Source of the DNA: Nonlabens agnitus
GTDB taxonomy: Bacteria > Bacteroidota > Bacteroidia > Flavobacteriales > Flavobacteriaceae
Direction: 5' to 3'
Assembly: GCF_002994045.1 (NCBI RefSeq)
Contig: NZ_MQUC01000003.1
Coordinates: 1,588,501-1,652,500, forward strand
Length of the DNA stretch: 64,000 bases
Each line of letters starts with the position of its first letter. Position 1 is the first letter of the stretch. Of this stretch, positions 38,017 through 47,313 are shown piece after piece. The notes below the pieces were generated by a model. That model was not told the DNA's origin. It did no database searches and saw only the letters and a program-made list of their open reading frames with translations. The translations under genes were made by a program, and so were the position numbers.

Positions 38017-39114
38017 CTAGTTGGTAGGCAGCGGTGTTTTGTTAAGTGTAAAGGTCATGTTTGAAATGTCACCGGTAGCCTCATTGATTCTGGAGTTGGT
38101 ATAGTACAACTCATTATTGTAAATGCTAAACGTGTCTGCCCAGCGAACCTTATCTCCTTCGACCAAAGTATGGATCGAGCCATCTGGTTTTCTGTATTGA
38201 ATTTTGTTGTGCTCTAGATCTGCGAAATATAGATTGCCATTAGCATCTAAGATCATCCCATCCGGAGCTGCGGTCGTACCCAAATCAGTCACACTTTGAT
38301 CGATTTGCTTCTCGCTTTGAGTAAGTAAATCATCTGTTGGGATGGAATACAAACTGTAGGCTGTCAGCGCATGATAATACAACTGATTGTTGACCGCATC
38401 TAACGCAATACCATCAGAATTGATGGTGCCTTCCCATTTTTTACCATCAAAAGTGAGATAAGACTGCTCTGCTGTGGTAGATGGATGCTCGTTAAGGATT
38501 CTTCGAGAATTTCCGCTCTCGCGATCGATCACGATCAATCCTGCGTGACCAGAGTCGGTCAAGTAAATCATGTTCTTAATGGGATCAACGCGCAAGTCGT
38601 TGATATAGGAATCTGGGAAATAGCTGGAAGTTCCTAAAGTGTAGGTTTTTTTTAATTCATCAGATTCTAGATCAAATACGTAAATGCGCGGTGCATCCAG
38701 CACCTCTTGGAACTTGACACTTCTTGTATCAATCACATATAATTCATTCTCAAAAGCTATTACCGACTGTACGCCTACAAATTGATCCATTTGTGTAGGC
38801 TGTCCTATTTCCCAAGCGTTCCAAACTTCGTTCGGGTAGCTTTGTTGGGATTGATCTGCTTTGATTTCTACTACGGAGTTCTTCACACCTTCACGCCATC
38901 TAGGAAAATTCACAAAAATGCGCCCGTCAGCAGTCAGAGTCACTCCGGTGACCTGTTGACCTGTGAAGCTGGCAACTTCAGTAATGGTTTGTGAAGTGGA
39001 GTCTACAGCTAGAGACTCTTCTTGAATGGATTCGGTGGGCTTAGTTTCTTTGCAGGATGCAAGAAAGGCAACCGATAATAGTATAAAAACAGTGTGTTTT
39101 AAGAAAGTGCTCAT
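38017..39114 (-). CDS. Major royal jelly protein/yellow-family lipoprotein
   Basis: 365 aa with lipobox LASC (C21). The beta-propeller domain carries MRJP/yellow signatures: VTGVTLTADGRIFVNFPRW (about 55-73), YPNEVWNAW, GIALDAVNNQLYYHAL and APDGMILDANGNLYFADLEHN. Bacterial members are known but their reaction is not settled; a lactonase-like or ligand-binding role is possible. It has a candidate promoter (39168-39175) and is a single-gene unit. Confidence 0.87.
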   Translation of the reverse strand: MSTFLKHTVFILLSVAFLASCKETKPTESIQEESLAVDSTSQTITEVASFTGQQVTGVTLTADGRIFVNFPRWREGVKNSVVEIKADQSQQSYPNEVWNAWEIGQPTQMDQFVGVQSVIAFENELYVIDTRSVKFQEVLDAPRIYVFDLESDELKKTYTLGTSSYFPDSYINDLRVDPIKNMIYLTDSGHAGLIVIDRESGNSRRILNEHPSTTAEQSYLTFDGKKWEGTINSDGIALDAVNNQLYYHALTAYSLYSIPTDDLLTQSEKQIDQSVTDLGTTAAPDGMILDANGNLYFADLEHNKIQYRKPDGSIHTLVEGDKVRWADTFSIYNNELYYTNSRINEATGDISNMTFTLNKTPLPTN

Positions 39115-39167
39115 AGATTGGATTTCAAAATTGCGACGCTCTTTATCGTCGTCGCTTTAAAGAAAAC

Positions 39168-39175
39168 CAAAGTTA
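39168..39175 (-). promoter_or_regulatory. Candidate -7 promoter element of the royal-jelly-family gene
   Basis: Minus-strand TAACTTTG matches TAnnTTTG, 54 bp before the start. The transcribed leader would contain a short inverted repeat GCGACG/CGTCGC (39133-39154). No clear -33 box. Confidence 0.4.
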
Positions 39176-39277
39176 AAAACCGAAGCCTCGATACGCTCCT
39201 AAACCCTTCATAAAACTGATGGCAAAGAATGAATCAGTTCTTCAGGAAGTTTAATAGATGAAAGACCTTTTGAGTAT

Positions 39278-39295
39278 TCGCTTTCGCGAAAGCGA
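39278..39295. repeat. Common palindrome, intergenic copy after the tolC-like gene
   Basis: Perfect 18-bp palindrome around GCTTTCGCGAAAGC (39280-39293), 47 bp downstream of the TolC-like gene on its transcribed side. No T-run follows. Confidence 0.9.
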
Positions 39296-39341
39296 GATTC
39301 AAAACCTGCTTTTCAAAATGAGAAAAGTTAGGAAATTTACA

Positions 39342-40784
39342 TTACAGATTCTCAGGCAATATCACCAGGCTTCTAAATAAGGCAGCCTTGGATTCAAACA
39401 ACTTTTTTTGAACCTCTAATTGCTTTAATTGAGCCTCAATAAACTTGACTTCCCTAGAGTTGATCAAGAAAAGAGAACTGTCTCCCAATTCAAACTTGCG
39501 CAGTTCACCAGCAAGCAGTTGTGCCGTACCGGTAGTTAAGTTAGACGAGATATCTAGCTGTCTGTTGTAACCTTCCAACTCTGCAAACACAGATATGACT
39601 TTGTTGCGCAAAATGAGCGTTTCAGACTGCAGGCCGTAGCGTGCGTCATCGATCTTGATTTTGGCAAGACGTAAATCTCCACGTTCCTTCCTGGTAAAAA
39701 TGGGATAGGCAAAGGTCAATCCAGCTTTGTAGTTATCCTGGGTGATGGAATTAAGCCGGTCCCAATCTGGAGTGATGAAATTGTAATCGACGGTGATTTT
39801 AGGCAAAAGCTTATTGGCTTTCAATTGCCGGTCCACATCCAGTTGATCCAACTTAAAGTTAAGCGCCTGAATTTTAGGGTGGTTTTCAACGTTAAATTCT
39901 GACAGGCTAGTTCCCATAAGTCCCAGCGTCACGTCTATGGACGAATTTAAATCGGGCTGTGGAACAACATTGGGTTGTAATTCTACCGGCACGCCATCCA
40001 GCCATAAAAAGTTGGAAAGCTGCAACCTGCTTTTGATCTCGTTCACTCTTGCCTGCTCTAATCCCAGCAATCGGTTTTGTGTTGCCACGCCAGCCTCTAC
40101 CGTGTCAATCGCAGCTTTATCACCAGCGCGAGCGCTTATGATCACGCCGCGTTCTCTTGTAATGGCAGCGTCCAAAATATCGATATACACCTCAACTTCC
40201 TTAGTAGCTCGCCACCATTCAAAATAGGCCGTAGATGCATCAAATAGGATCTGGTTGACGGCAAGATCTCTTTCTGCTGCGGTTTGTTGCTCAAAGAGTC
40301 GCGCCTTGCGCAAGGTCGCCATACGATCATTGATCAACAATCCTTGTGCCAGGTCTACCTTGACTCCAGCACTGTATAAACCGCCATCTGGAACGGTAAG
40401 TGATGGATCCAGAAAGGATCCTTCATTACGCTCTGCTCCAGCCTTGAATTCTATACCATACCAAGTTGGGATCTTGAAGACACCAGCTAGTTCATCATAA
40501 TATTCCGTTCCCTTAAAGTCCTTGCGGCGATAATCGACTTCAATTTTGGGATCAAAACCACCACGCGCTCGCAGCAAGTTGGCCTGACCTTCGTCCAGCA
40601 GTAGCTCTGCTTGTTTAGCAACTGGATGGTGGCGCTTGACATATCCTAAATACTCTGAAAAGCTGAGAACGGTAGTGTCCTGCAAAACTTGTTCGGGCGG
40701 TTGTTGTTGAGTTTGCTTTCGCGAAAGCGAAACAGCATCTACCTGCAACACTATTAAAAGAGCTATGAATAACGTGAACCTCAT
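39342..40784 (-). CDS. TolC-family outer membrane efflux protein
   Basis: 480 aa. Signal peptide (MRFTLFIALLIVLQVDAVS), then two outer-membrane-efflux repeats with long helices and KIEVDYRRK and GLTFAYPIFTRKERGDL segments. The start ATG at 40784 lies one base after the hlyD stop; the longer frame from 40988 would overlap hlyD by 200 bp and is rejected. It is last in tetR-ABC-hlyD-tolC and forms the outer membrane duct of that exporter. An exact palindrome copy (40715-40728) encodes SLSRKQ just after the signal peptide. Confidence 0.92.
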   Translation of the reverse strand: MRFTLFIALLIVLQVDAVSLSRKQTQQQPPEQVLQDTTVLSFSEYLGYVKRHHPVAKQAELLLDEGQANLLRARGGFDPKIEVDYRRKDFKGTEYYDELAGVFKIPTWYGIEFKAGAERNEGSFLDPSLTVPDGGLYSAGVKVDLAQGLLINDRMATLRKARLFEQQTAAERDLAVNQILFDASTAYFEWWRATKEVEVYIDILDAAITRERGVIISARAGDKAAIDTVEAGVATQNRLLGLEQARVNEIKSRLQLSNFLWLDGVPVELQPNVVPQPDLNSSIDVTLGLMGTSLSEFNVENHPKIQALNFKLDQLDVDRQLKANKLLPKITVDYNFITPDWDRLNSITQDNYKAGLTFAYPIFTRKERGDLRLAKIKIDDARYGLQSETLILRNKVISVFAELEGYNRQLDISSNLTTGTAQLLAGELRKFELGDSSLFLINSREVKFIEAQLKQLEVQKKLFESKAALFRSLVILPENL

Positions 40785-40785
40785 T

Positions 40786-42141
40786 CTATTTCTTTGTTTT
40801 AACAGTACCACTTGCATCTGTAGGCTGGTAGTAATTAGGCGGGAAGCCGTTGAGCTGACGCCATAACTCATACCACACAGGTACGTCGTCCAGCAGCGCA
40901 ATCGTGTAGGCACCTGATCCCGGACGCAGCGCATCTGGCCACTCATAATCAGTTTCGTCTGGAGCGAGTAGCACTCTATATTTTCCATTTGAACTGATGA
41001 AGGTTTCTACGGCAACGATTTCTGCACCATAGGTACCGTAGCTTGCATTGGGCCATCCAGAAAATACAATGGCTGGCCAGCCGTCAAATTGCACACGCAC
41101 TTTCTCGCCTACATAAAGTAACGGCAAGTCCAGTGGATCAACAAAAGTCTCTACCGCTAGGTCATAGTTGGCCGGCATGATGTTTACCAACGGCTCGCCT
41201 TCTTTAAAGGTCTCGCCTATACCAGAGACGATGGCCTTATTGATGTAACCATCTTGTGGCGCGACGATGAACAACATCCCACTACGTATGCTATAATTGG
41301 AACGATCGTTTTCTAATTTACTTACCTGTGCAGCTACATCTAACTGGGCAGACTCTGCACTGAATCGATCACTTTGAGCTTTGGCAATTTTCTCTGCATA
41401 TTCCTGCTCCAAACGGTTGATGTCAATTCTTGCGTTAATGACTTCATTGCGGCTTTGAAGCAGCTTTTGCTCTTGAGAAATCAATTTTGCCTGCGTTTCT
41501 TGAAGTTTGAGACGCTTTTGTTCCACGTCTACAACAGACTTCAAACCTTCATCCTGTAGCGTTTGTTCACGAACCAGCTGGCGCTGCGCGATGTCAATAT
41601 TAGTACGAGCCGCTTCCAGATCAATACTGTCACTGGTTACCTTGAATCGAGCTTGCTTGATTTTGTTTTGAGCTTGCTCGAGTTTCAATAATAGCTCTGA
41701 TGCCAGCGCGCCAGTTTGTTGCGTCAATGCTTCTACTTTTTGACCGTATGCGTTAACACTATTGATCTTGGCATTAATTTGATCGCCAGTACGTTCTACT
41801 AACAATGGATCAAAATACTCACTTTTCACCTCGCTTATTTGCAGGATGGTATCTCCTTTTCTCACTCGATCGCCCTCACGTACATACCACTTTTCCAACC
41901 TACCAGGAATAGGTGATTGTAAAGTTTGAGGTCGCTGTTCTGGAGTCAAGGTAGTTACAGCTCCATTACCATTGACCGTTTGAGTCCATGGCATGAATAA
42001 AATGATAAGTAACACAATAGAGAAGCCAAAAAGGAACCGATTAAAATATTCAAAATGAGTCCTGTTGAAGACCCTTTTACCAGCTGTATATTCATTCAAA
42101 TCCAGCTTGTTAATGATTTTGTTTTCTGAAATATTCAACAT
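40786..42141 (-). CDS. HlyD-family membrane fusion (periplasmic adaptor) protein
   Basis: 451 aa. One transmembrane helix at about 32-51, a biotinyl-lipoyl-like domain (GRLEKWYVREGDRVRKGDTILQI, about 96-118), a long coiled-coil hairpin of about 130-290, then a second lipoyl half (DGYINKAIVSGIGETFKEGEPLVNI) and beta-barrel domain. It links the ABC protein to the TolC-type channel. Gap to the ABC gene is 2 bp. Confidence 0.93.
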   Translation of the reverse strand: MLNISENKIINKLDLNEYTAGKRVFNRTHFEYFNRFLFGFSIVLLIILFMPWTQTVNGNGAVTTLTPEQRPQTLQSPIPGRLEKWYVREGDRVRKGDTILQISEVKSEYFDPLLVERTGDQINAKINSVNAYGQKVEALTQQTGALASELLLKLEQAQNKIKQARFKVTSDSIDLEAARTNIDIAQRQLVREQTLQDEGLKSVVDVEQKRLKLQETQAKLISQEQKLLQSRNEVINARIDINRLEQEYAEKIAKAQSDRFSAESAQLDVAAQVSKLENDRSNYSIRSGMLFIVAPQDGYINKAIVSGIGETFKEGEPLVNIMPANYDLAVETFVDPLDLPLLYVGEKVRVQFDGWPAIVFSGWPNASYGTYGAEIVAVETFISSNGKYRVLLAPDETDYEWPDALRPGSGAYTIALLDDVPVWYELWRQLNGFPPNYYQPTDASGTVKTKK

Positions 42142-42143
42142 GC

Positions 42144-43823
42144 TTAGATCGATTTATCAGTTATGATTCTTCCATTTTCAAGGGTGACTACCCTACTACA
42201 ATGATCCATCCATCGTGGACTCTGGCTTACCACTATAATAGACCAACCGTGAGATGGATCTGTCAAAAATTTCATGATGCGTTCGCTTTCTTCAGGTTCA
42301 AACTGATCCAACGGATCTTTAAGAATCAACATTTTAGGCTTTTTGATAATACTACGAGCGAGCACTATCTTCTTACCTACAGTATGACTTATTTGTTTCC
42401 CTTCTGGATAAATATGAGTTTCAAGTCCATAAGGTAGCATTTTGAGATATGGTAATAATCCAACATTCTCCATAGCCCAATATATTTCGTCATCAGTGAT
42501 CCTTTGATCACCATAGGTAATGTTATTTCGTAGGGTACCTTCAAATGGAGTCTCACCGCTCATGGATTGACCTATGTTAGATCTGTAATAATTGAGGTTT
42601 ACGCCTCTTAGGTTGGTGTTGTTTAGGTACACATTACCTTCAGTAGGTTCAATGATTCCAGCAATGAGCCTTAAAAGAGTGGACTTTCCACTGCCGTTGG
42701 GACCATTAATAACAACAGAACAATCTTTAGTGAGTTTCAATGATATGTTGTTCAATATAGGAGCCGTGCGATTTTCTACCGTATAAGTAACGTCTTCCAA
42801 CTCTACCTTGAAATTCTCCTCTGTTTTAAATGGCTTTTCTCCTGTAGTGGATTCAAGTTCCTTGTCAACTACTTCACCTAATTTTTCAAGAGAAGTAAGC
42901 ATGTCATAAAAAGACTCCAATCCTGAAATTATCTTTTCCACAGCACCGATGATGATCAAAATAATCAACTCTGCCGCTACAAATTGACCTATGTTCATTT
43001 GCTGGTTAAGTACTAGAAAACCTCCTATAAGAAGTAGACCGGCCGTTACTAGAACTTTAAATCCTATAAACTGGATGGCTTGTATGATGATCACCTTAAA
43101 GTGACTTTCCCTATATTCCAGATATTCTGTGGTGAGCTCATCATTGCGATCTACTGCATGAGTTGTGTTTCCAGAAAGCTTAAAGCTGATGATGGATCTG
43201 GCAACCTCTTGCAACCAGTGCGCTACCTTATACTTACTCTTGGACTCTTTTAAACTGGTCTTCAAACCCTTGTCTGCTGTAAACTTGAACAACACAAAGC
43301 CTAAACCCAATAATAGAAAGCCATAAGCGATAAAGAATGGGTGATAAAAAGAAAGTAGAATCAACCCAAAAATGATTTGCAAGATCGCGGTTGGATAATC
43401 CACCAATAATTTTGAAAGGCTTTTTTGTATGGTAAGCGTATCAAAAAAACGATTGGCCAACTCTGGCGGATAATAATTACGCAACTCACTCATCTTTATT
43501 TTCGGGAATCGATAGGCAAACTCAAACGATGACCTGGTAAAGATTTTCTGCTGGACGTTCTCTGTAATACGTATCTGCATTAATTGCAAAACCCCACCAA
43601 AGGCAACCCCTAACGTTACCACCACCACAAGCAGTATCCATGAGGTTGTTATTTGCGCACCTTGAATCAAGTTGATAATCGCCTGTATCCCTAGTGGCAG
43701 CGATAAACCCACAAGACCAGCAAAAATTGCGTAGTAAAAAATTTGATAGACATCACGTTTATCCAACTCCAGCATTCTCGTCAATCGCTGCCAGGAGGTT
43801 AGGATGTTTTTATCTTTCTTCAT
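42144..43823 (-). CDS. ABC exporter (permease-ATPase half-transporter) with degenerate ATPase motifs
   Basis: 559 aa. N-terminal six-helix exporter domain (about 20-315) and C-terminal nucleotide-binding domain (about 335-559). Walker A GPNGSGKST is intact at 374-382. The other catalytic motifs are not: the signature reads ISHTV (478-482) instead of LSGGQ, Walker B reads LILKD (499-503) instead of LILDE, and the H-loop position is Q534. ATP binding is expected, but hydrolysis may be weak or absent. It is the only ABC protein in the operon. Substrate unknown; the adaptor and duct suggest export of a peptide, lipid or drug. Confidence 0.9.
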   Translation of the reverse strand: MKKDKNILTSWQRLTRMLELDKRDVYQIFYYAIFAGLVGLSLPLGIQAIINLIQGAQITTSWILLVVVVTLGVAFGGVLQLMQIRITENVQQKIFTRSSFEFAYRFPKIKMSELRNYYPPELANRFFDTLTIQKSLSKLLVDYPTAILQIIFGLILLSFYHPFFIAYGFLLLGLGFVLFKFTADKGLKTSLKESKSKYKVAHWLQEVARSIISFKLSGNTTHAVDRNDELTTEYLEYRESHFKVIIIQAIQFIGFKVLVTAGLLLIGGFLVLNQQMNIGQFVAAELIILIIIGAVEKIISGLESFYDMLTSLEKLGEVVDKELESTTGEKPFKTEENFKVELEDVTYTVENRTAPILNNISLKLTKDCSVVINGPNGSGKSTLLRLIAGIIEPTEGNVYLNNTNLRGVNLNYYRSNIGQSMSGETPFEGTLRNNITYGDQRITDDEIYWAMENVGLLPYLKMLPYGLETHIYPEGKQISHTVGKKIVLARSIIKKPKMLILKDPLDQFEPEESERIMKFLTDPSHGWSIIVVSQSPRWMDHCSRVVTLENGRIITDKSI

Positions 43824-44497
43824 GTTGGTTTTACAATAAGGTGAATAAGGTTAAGGAAATAATCAGTAGCTGTAACCTCATGATTACAGTCTGTCAAAGC
43901 TGTAAAGTGACGCTTTAAAAAATGCTGGTGCAATGATCCATCTATAATCGTACTACTTAGACTCGCCGCATAATTATATTCTGGATTTACCGCCACAATC
44001 ATATCGCGCAACCTAAGTACTAGTCGTTTATAAATAGAGAAATAACCGTTTTTATTTTCTTCATCTACTTCTTTGGTCAAATAGGATTTGGAATATTCTT
44101 CTACAACGATCTTACTTAGAGTTACCTCATCCACATGACCAAAATTCATGTCCTGCACTACTTCTCTCGTCAATATAGAAACTGCCGTCTCCAACCTTTC
44201 TAAAGGATCTGAAATCGTCATCGTCTTTAAAATCAACTGGTATTCCAACCAGCTCCAGTACCACGAAGTAAGGTACAACAAGAGCTTATGTTTATTTTCA
44301 AAATATCTGTAAATAGAACTCTCATTACTGCCTATTTCTTTACCCAGTTTTCTAAACGTAAACTGCTCAAAACCCATCTCATGAATCATCTGAATGCTTT
44401 TTTCCACGATCCTGCGACCCAGATCAGAAGATTCAGGATCCTTCAGAAAGATCTTTTCATTAATTTCTACCTTTAGATTTTTGAGTAGTGTATCCAT
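43820..44497 (-). CDS. TetR-family transcriptional regulator
   Basis: 225 aa. N-terminal helix-turn-helix at about 28-78 (RIVEKSIQMIHEMGFEQFTFRKLGKEIGSNESSIYRYFENKHKLL); the C-terminal ligand/dimer domain is not assignable. It is the first gene of the exporter operon, overlapping the ABC gene by 4 bp, so it probably autoregulates the operon in response to the exported compound. The gap to the divergent M24 peptidase gene contains a 22-bp palindrome, but that sequence occurs all over the window and is not a specific operator. Confidence 0.9.
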   Translation of the reverse strand: MDTLLKNLKVEINEKIFLKDPESSDLGRRIVEKSIQMIHEMGFEQFTFRKLGKEIGSNESSIYRYFENKHKLLLYLTSWYWSWLEYQLILKTMTISDPLERLETAVSILTREVVQDMNFGHVDEVTLSKIVVEEYSKSYLTKEVDEENKNGYFSIYKRLVLRLRDMIVAVNPEYNYAASLSSTIIDGSLHQHFLKRHFTALTDCNHEVTATDYFLNLIHLIVKPT

Positions 44498-44598
44498 TCC
44501 AAATTATTTGTGCGTAAAAATAATAGCATTACTATCATAAATCAATATCGCTAGTTTTATTTAACAAATAAAAGAATTTTCTCCTCGGGATATTTTGA

Positions 44599-44620
44599 GT
44601 TCGCTTTCGCGAAAGCGAAC
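44599..44620. repeat. Common palindrome, 22-bp copy between divergent genes
   Basis: Perfect 22-bp palindrome, core 44603-44616, midway between tetR (minus) and the M24 peptidase gene (plus). Confidence 0.9.
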
Positions 44621-44645
44621 CCCAATTAATCTCTATTTTTATACC

Positions 44646-45320
44646 ATGAGCAACACACTAGAACAACTTCAACTTGCCGAAAAAAAGGCGGCGCAGCTAT
44701 TTGAAGAAATCGAAAAGCGAGCCATCATCAGAGCAGGATCGACCGAAAAACAGATCAACACACAAGTATTTGAGCTGGCTGAAGAGCTTTTTGGAATTAA
44801 GAAGTACTGGCACAAACGCATTGTTCGTGCAGGTGAGAACACCTTGCATCCCTATGATGAAAATCCACCAGATCTTGTGGTGAAGAAAGATGATATTGTC
44901 TTTCTTGATTTTGGCCCTATTCTGGAAGAATGGGAAGCAGATTATGGAAGAACTTATGTATTAGGGAATGACCCTACTAAAAAACGGCTGGCTAGCGATA
45001 GTGAGCGTTTGTGGTTTGTAGCTCAAAAACATGTTTTGGAACATCCAGAAATCACTGGCGCAGAACTGTATAATTACTGCGTCCAGTTCGCACAAGAAGC
45101 TGGATGGGAATTTGGCGGACCTATTGCCGGGCATTTGATAGGACACTTTCCACATGAGCAACTGGATGGTGAAGAAAAGACCAATTACATCCATCCAGAG
45201 AATCACGTGGCTTTAAGGGAACTAGACACCTCTGGCCAGCCAAGGCACTGGATTATTGAAATCCATCTGGTAGATCGTGAGAAAAGGATAGGCTCCTTCT
45301 TTGAGCAGATCGCGATTTGA
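44646..45320 (+). CDS. M24-family metallopeptidase (Xaa-Pro aminopeptidase-like)
   Basis: 224 aa pita-bread-fold protein. Metal ligands can be read: D in FLDFGP, D in EADYGRTY, H in GGPIAGHLIGHFPHE, and E in IIEIHLVD. At 224 aa it has only the catalytic domain. The ATG at 44646 is chosen; an upstream TTG frame (44595) runs through the palindrome. The sequence TATTTTTA ends four bases before the ATG, a near match to the -7 consensus. A bidirectional terminator follows at 45327. Confidence 0.85.
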   Translation: MSNTLEQLQLAEKKAAQLFEEIEKRAIIRAGSTEKQINTQVFELAEELFGIKKYWHKRIVRAGENTLHPYDENPPDLVVKKDDIVFLDFGPILEEWEADYGRTYVLGNDPTKKRLASDSERLWFVAQKHVLEHPEITGAELYNYCVQFAQEAGWEFGGPIAGHLIGHFPHEQLDGEEKTNYIHPENHVALRELDTSGQPRHWIIEIHLVDREKRIGSFFEQIAI

Positions 45321-45326
45321 TACCAT

Positions 45327-45357
45327 AAAAAAACCATCACAGTTGTGATGGTTTTTA
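45327..45357. terminator. Bidirectional terminator between the M24 gene and clpS
   Basis: Stem AAAAACCATCAC / GTGATGGTTTTT (12 bp, 45329-45340 with 45345-45356) with loop AGTT. Flanking A's and T's give a U-run on both strands; it serves both convergent genes. Confidence 0.9.
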
Positions 45358-45375
45358 GTTTTTGACTATCAGTAT

Positions 45376-45657
45376 CTACTGAATCTCTGCAGTCAACCCT
45401 GCTTCCAGCAATTTTGAGCATCGAGGTTCTAGATCACTGTAATCGCCAGTCTTGACATTACATTTTCCCTTGTAGTGCACGATAAGGCTGCATTGTTCTG
45501 CCTGTATAGGTGTATGATCACAAGCCTCTACAAGCATATCGATCACATGGTCAAATGTATTCACCTCATCATTGAACAGGACAATTTTGTTCTCTTTTTT
45601 TTCGGCTACTTCTACATCCAGTTCTGGAAGTTCTTGTGTGTATGTACTCATTTTCAT
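45376..45657 (-). CDS. clpS: ATP-dependent Clp protease adaptor ClpS
   Basis: 93 aa N-degron adaptor that delivers proteins with destabilising N-terminal residues to ClpAP/ClpCP. Core KIVLFNDEVNTFDHVIDML (about 24-42) contains the N-end-binding NDEVNTF motif; VHYKGKC replaces the common VHxxGxA. It is the last gene of the tpiA-prmA-clpS unit, 54 bp after prmA, with a TAATTTTG element just upstream (45665-45672) that could give a separate short-leader transcript. Confidence 0.93.
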   Translation of the reverse strand: MKMSTYTQELPELDVEVAEKKENKIVLFNDEVNTFDHVIDMLVEACDHTPIQAEQCSLIVHYKGKCNVKTGDYSDLEPRCSKLLEAGLTAEIQ

Positions 45658-45711
45658 AATGATACAAAATTAAAAAAAGTTGCTCACCTACGGTATTGGT
45701 TTAACTCAAAT

Positions 45712-46560
45712 TTACTTTTTGAGAAACATCGGCGCGATCCAATTGTCTTTTTTTCTATGTCCCTGATATTCCAGACCAGCTTGCAAACAGGCTGCTTCTA
45801 TGGCCTCAAGGTCTTCCTCATAAAAACCACTAAGCAGTAACAAACCACCTGTAGACAAACATTTAGAATAGGTTGGAATATCGACTAACAGAATATTACG
45901 GTTGATATTGGCGATGATCACGTCATAAAATTTGTCCTGCAACACCTCTGCACCACCCAGAATCACCGTTACCTTATCCGCTTTGTTGCGCTCTACATTT
46001 TCCAGTGCGTTCTCATAACACCAGGTATCGATATCGACAGCATCAACGGCATTTGCACCGCGCATCTGGGCAAGTATGGCAAGAACGCCAGTACCACTTC
46101 CCATGTCCAGTACCTTTTGATTTTTAAAATCTAATTCCAGCAAATGTTCCATCATCATATAGGTAGTCTGATGATGGCCTGTCCCAAAACTCATCTTGGG
46201 CTCAATCACAATGTCATAATCCACAACGTGTTTCTCATGAAAGGGTGCTCGTACCTCACAGCGACCGTCTACCATGATGGCTTCAAAGTTGGATTCCCAT
46301 TCGTGATTCCAGTTGGTTGGTGGTATTTCCGCTTTCGCGAAAGCGATATCTACATGATCACTTTGCAGGATTTCCAGATCCTTCAATAAATCTTCTTGAT
46401 CCAGATCTTTCTGGATGTAAGCCAAAAGACCTTCTTCTGTCTCCATGAAACTTTCAAATCCCAAGGTGCCCAATTGGGCTGCCAAGACATCGTTCCACGG
46501 TTCTATCGGAGCTACAGTAAAGGTATACTCCACGTACAACTGATCAGTAATCTTTGACAT
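45712..46560 (-). CDS. prmA: Ribosomal protein L11 methyltransferase
   Basis: 282 aa SAM-dependent methyltransferase. PKMSFGTGHHQTT and VLDMGSGTGVLAI bind SAM; IANINRNILL is the PrmA version of motif IV. It begins one base after the tpiA stop. An exact palindrome copy (46331-46344) encodes IAFAKAEI at about residues 73-80, in the linker between the N-terminal L11-binding domain and the catalytic domain. Confidence 0.95.
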   Translation of the reverse strand: MSKITDQLYVEYTFTVAPIEPWNDVLAAQLGTLGFESFMETEEGLLAYIQKDLDQEDLLKDLEILQSDHVDIAFAKAEIPPTNWNHEWESNFEAIMVDGRCEVRAPFHEKHVVDYDIVIEPKMSFGTGHHQTTYMMMEHLLELDFKNQKVLDMGSGTGVLAILAQMRGANAVDAVDIDTWCYENALENVERNKADKVTVILGGAEVLQDKFYDVIIANINRNILLVDIPTYSKCLSTGGLLLLSGFYEEDLEAIEAACLQAGLEYQGHRKKDNWIAPMFLKK

Positions 46561-47313
46561 TTAAAAGGACTTTGCGATCGCTACAAAGGAATCTGCATCC
46601 AGCGATGCGCCACCTACCAAACCACCGTCCACGTCAGGCTGGGCAAAAATTTCTTGAGCGTTAGCAGGCTTTACACTGCCACCATAAAGGATGCTCAATT
46701 TATCTGCGGTTTTCTCACCATATTTATCTTCTACAAATTTTCTAAGATGGTGGTGCATTTCCTGCGCCTGTTCTGGGCTGGCAGTCTCACCAGTTCCTAT
46801 GGCCCATACGGGTTCATAGGCGATAACGATTTGTTTCCAATCTTTGGCTGTTAGCTTGAAAAGCGCCTTATCAATCTGTTCTGTAACTGTCTTAAAGTGC
46901 TCACCGCTCTTGCGCTGTTCAAGGTGTTCACCACAACAAAATATCACACGCATTCCCTTTTCAATAGCTTTGTGCGTTTTTGCGGCAAGGATATCATCTG
47001 TTTCAAGGAATACATCGCGGCGTTCTGAATGACCTAAGATCACAGTTTTGATTCCTACGCTTTGTAGCATGTCAATAGAAACCTCACCAGTAAAAGCACC
47101 GCTATCATGCTGCGACGCATTTTGTGCGATGACCTCAATAGGTGACTCTAAGGAATCGTTGAAAGCTGCATAGAGAAATGGGTGCGATGGCGCCACCATG
47201 ATCTCGCAATCCAACTGCTCTGGCAATTGCTTTTTAATGTTGAAGATAAGCTCCTGCGTCATGGGCAGGTCACAGTTCATCTTCCAGTTTCCTGCTAGTA
47301 TGTTGTTTCTCAT
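46561..47313 (-). CDS. tpiA: Triosephosphate isomerase
   Basis: Glycolytic TIM-barrel enzyme of 250 aa, complete: K11 in GNWKMN, H95 in ILGHSERR, E167 in AYEPVWAIGTG, and the phosphate-binding ILYGGSVKP. It overlaps the upstream hypothetical gene by 4 bp and is directly followed by prmA; the tpiA-prmA-clpS order is familiar in Flavobacteriia. Confidence 0.98.
   Translation of the reverse strand: MRNNILAGNWKMNCDLPMTQELIFNIKKQLPEQLDCEIMVAPSHPFLYAAFNDSLESPIEVIAQNASQHDSGAFTGEVSIDMLQSVGIKTVILGHSERRDVFLETDDILAAKTHKAIEKGMRVIFCCGEHLEQRKSGEHFKTVTEQIDKALFKLTAKDWKQIVIAYEPVWAIGTGETASPEQAQEMHHHLRKFVEDKYGEKTADKLSILYGGSVKPANAQEIFAQPDVDGGLVGGASLDADSFVAIAKSF

Noticed and set aside
40785..40988. N-terminal extension of the TolC-like protein
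   Set aside because: It would overlap hlyD by 200 bp and hide a clear signal peptide that starts at 40784.
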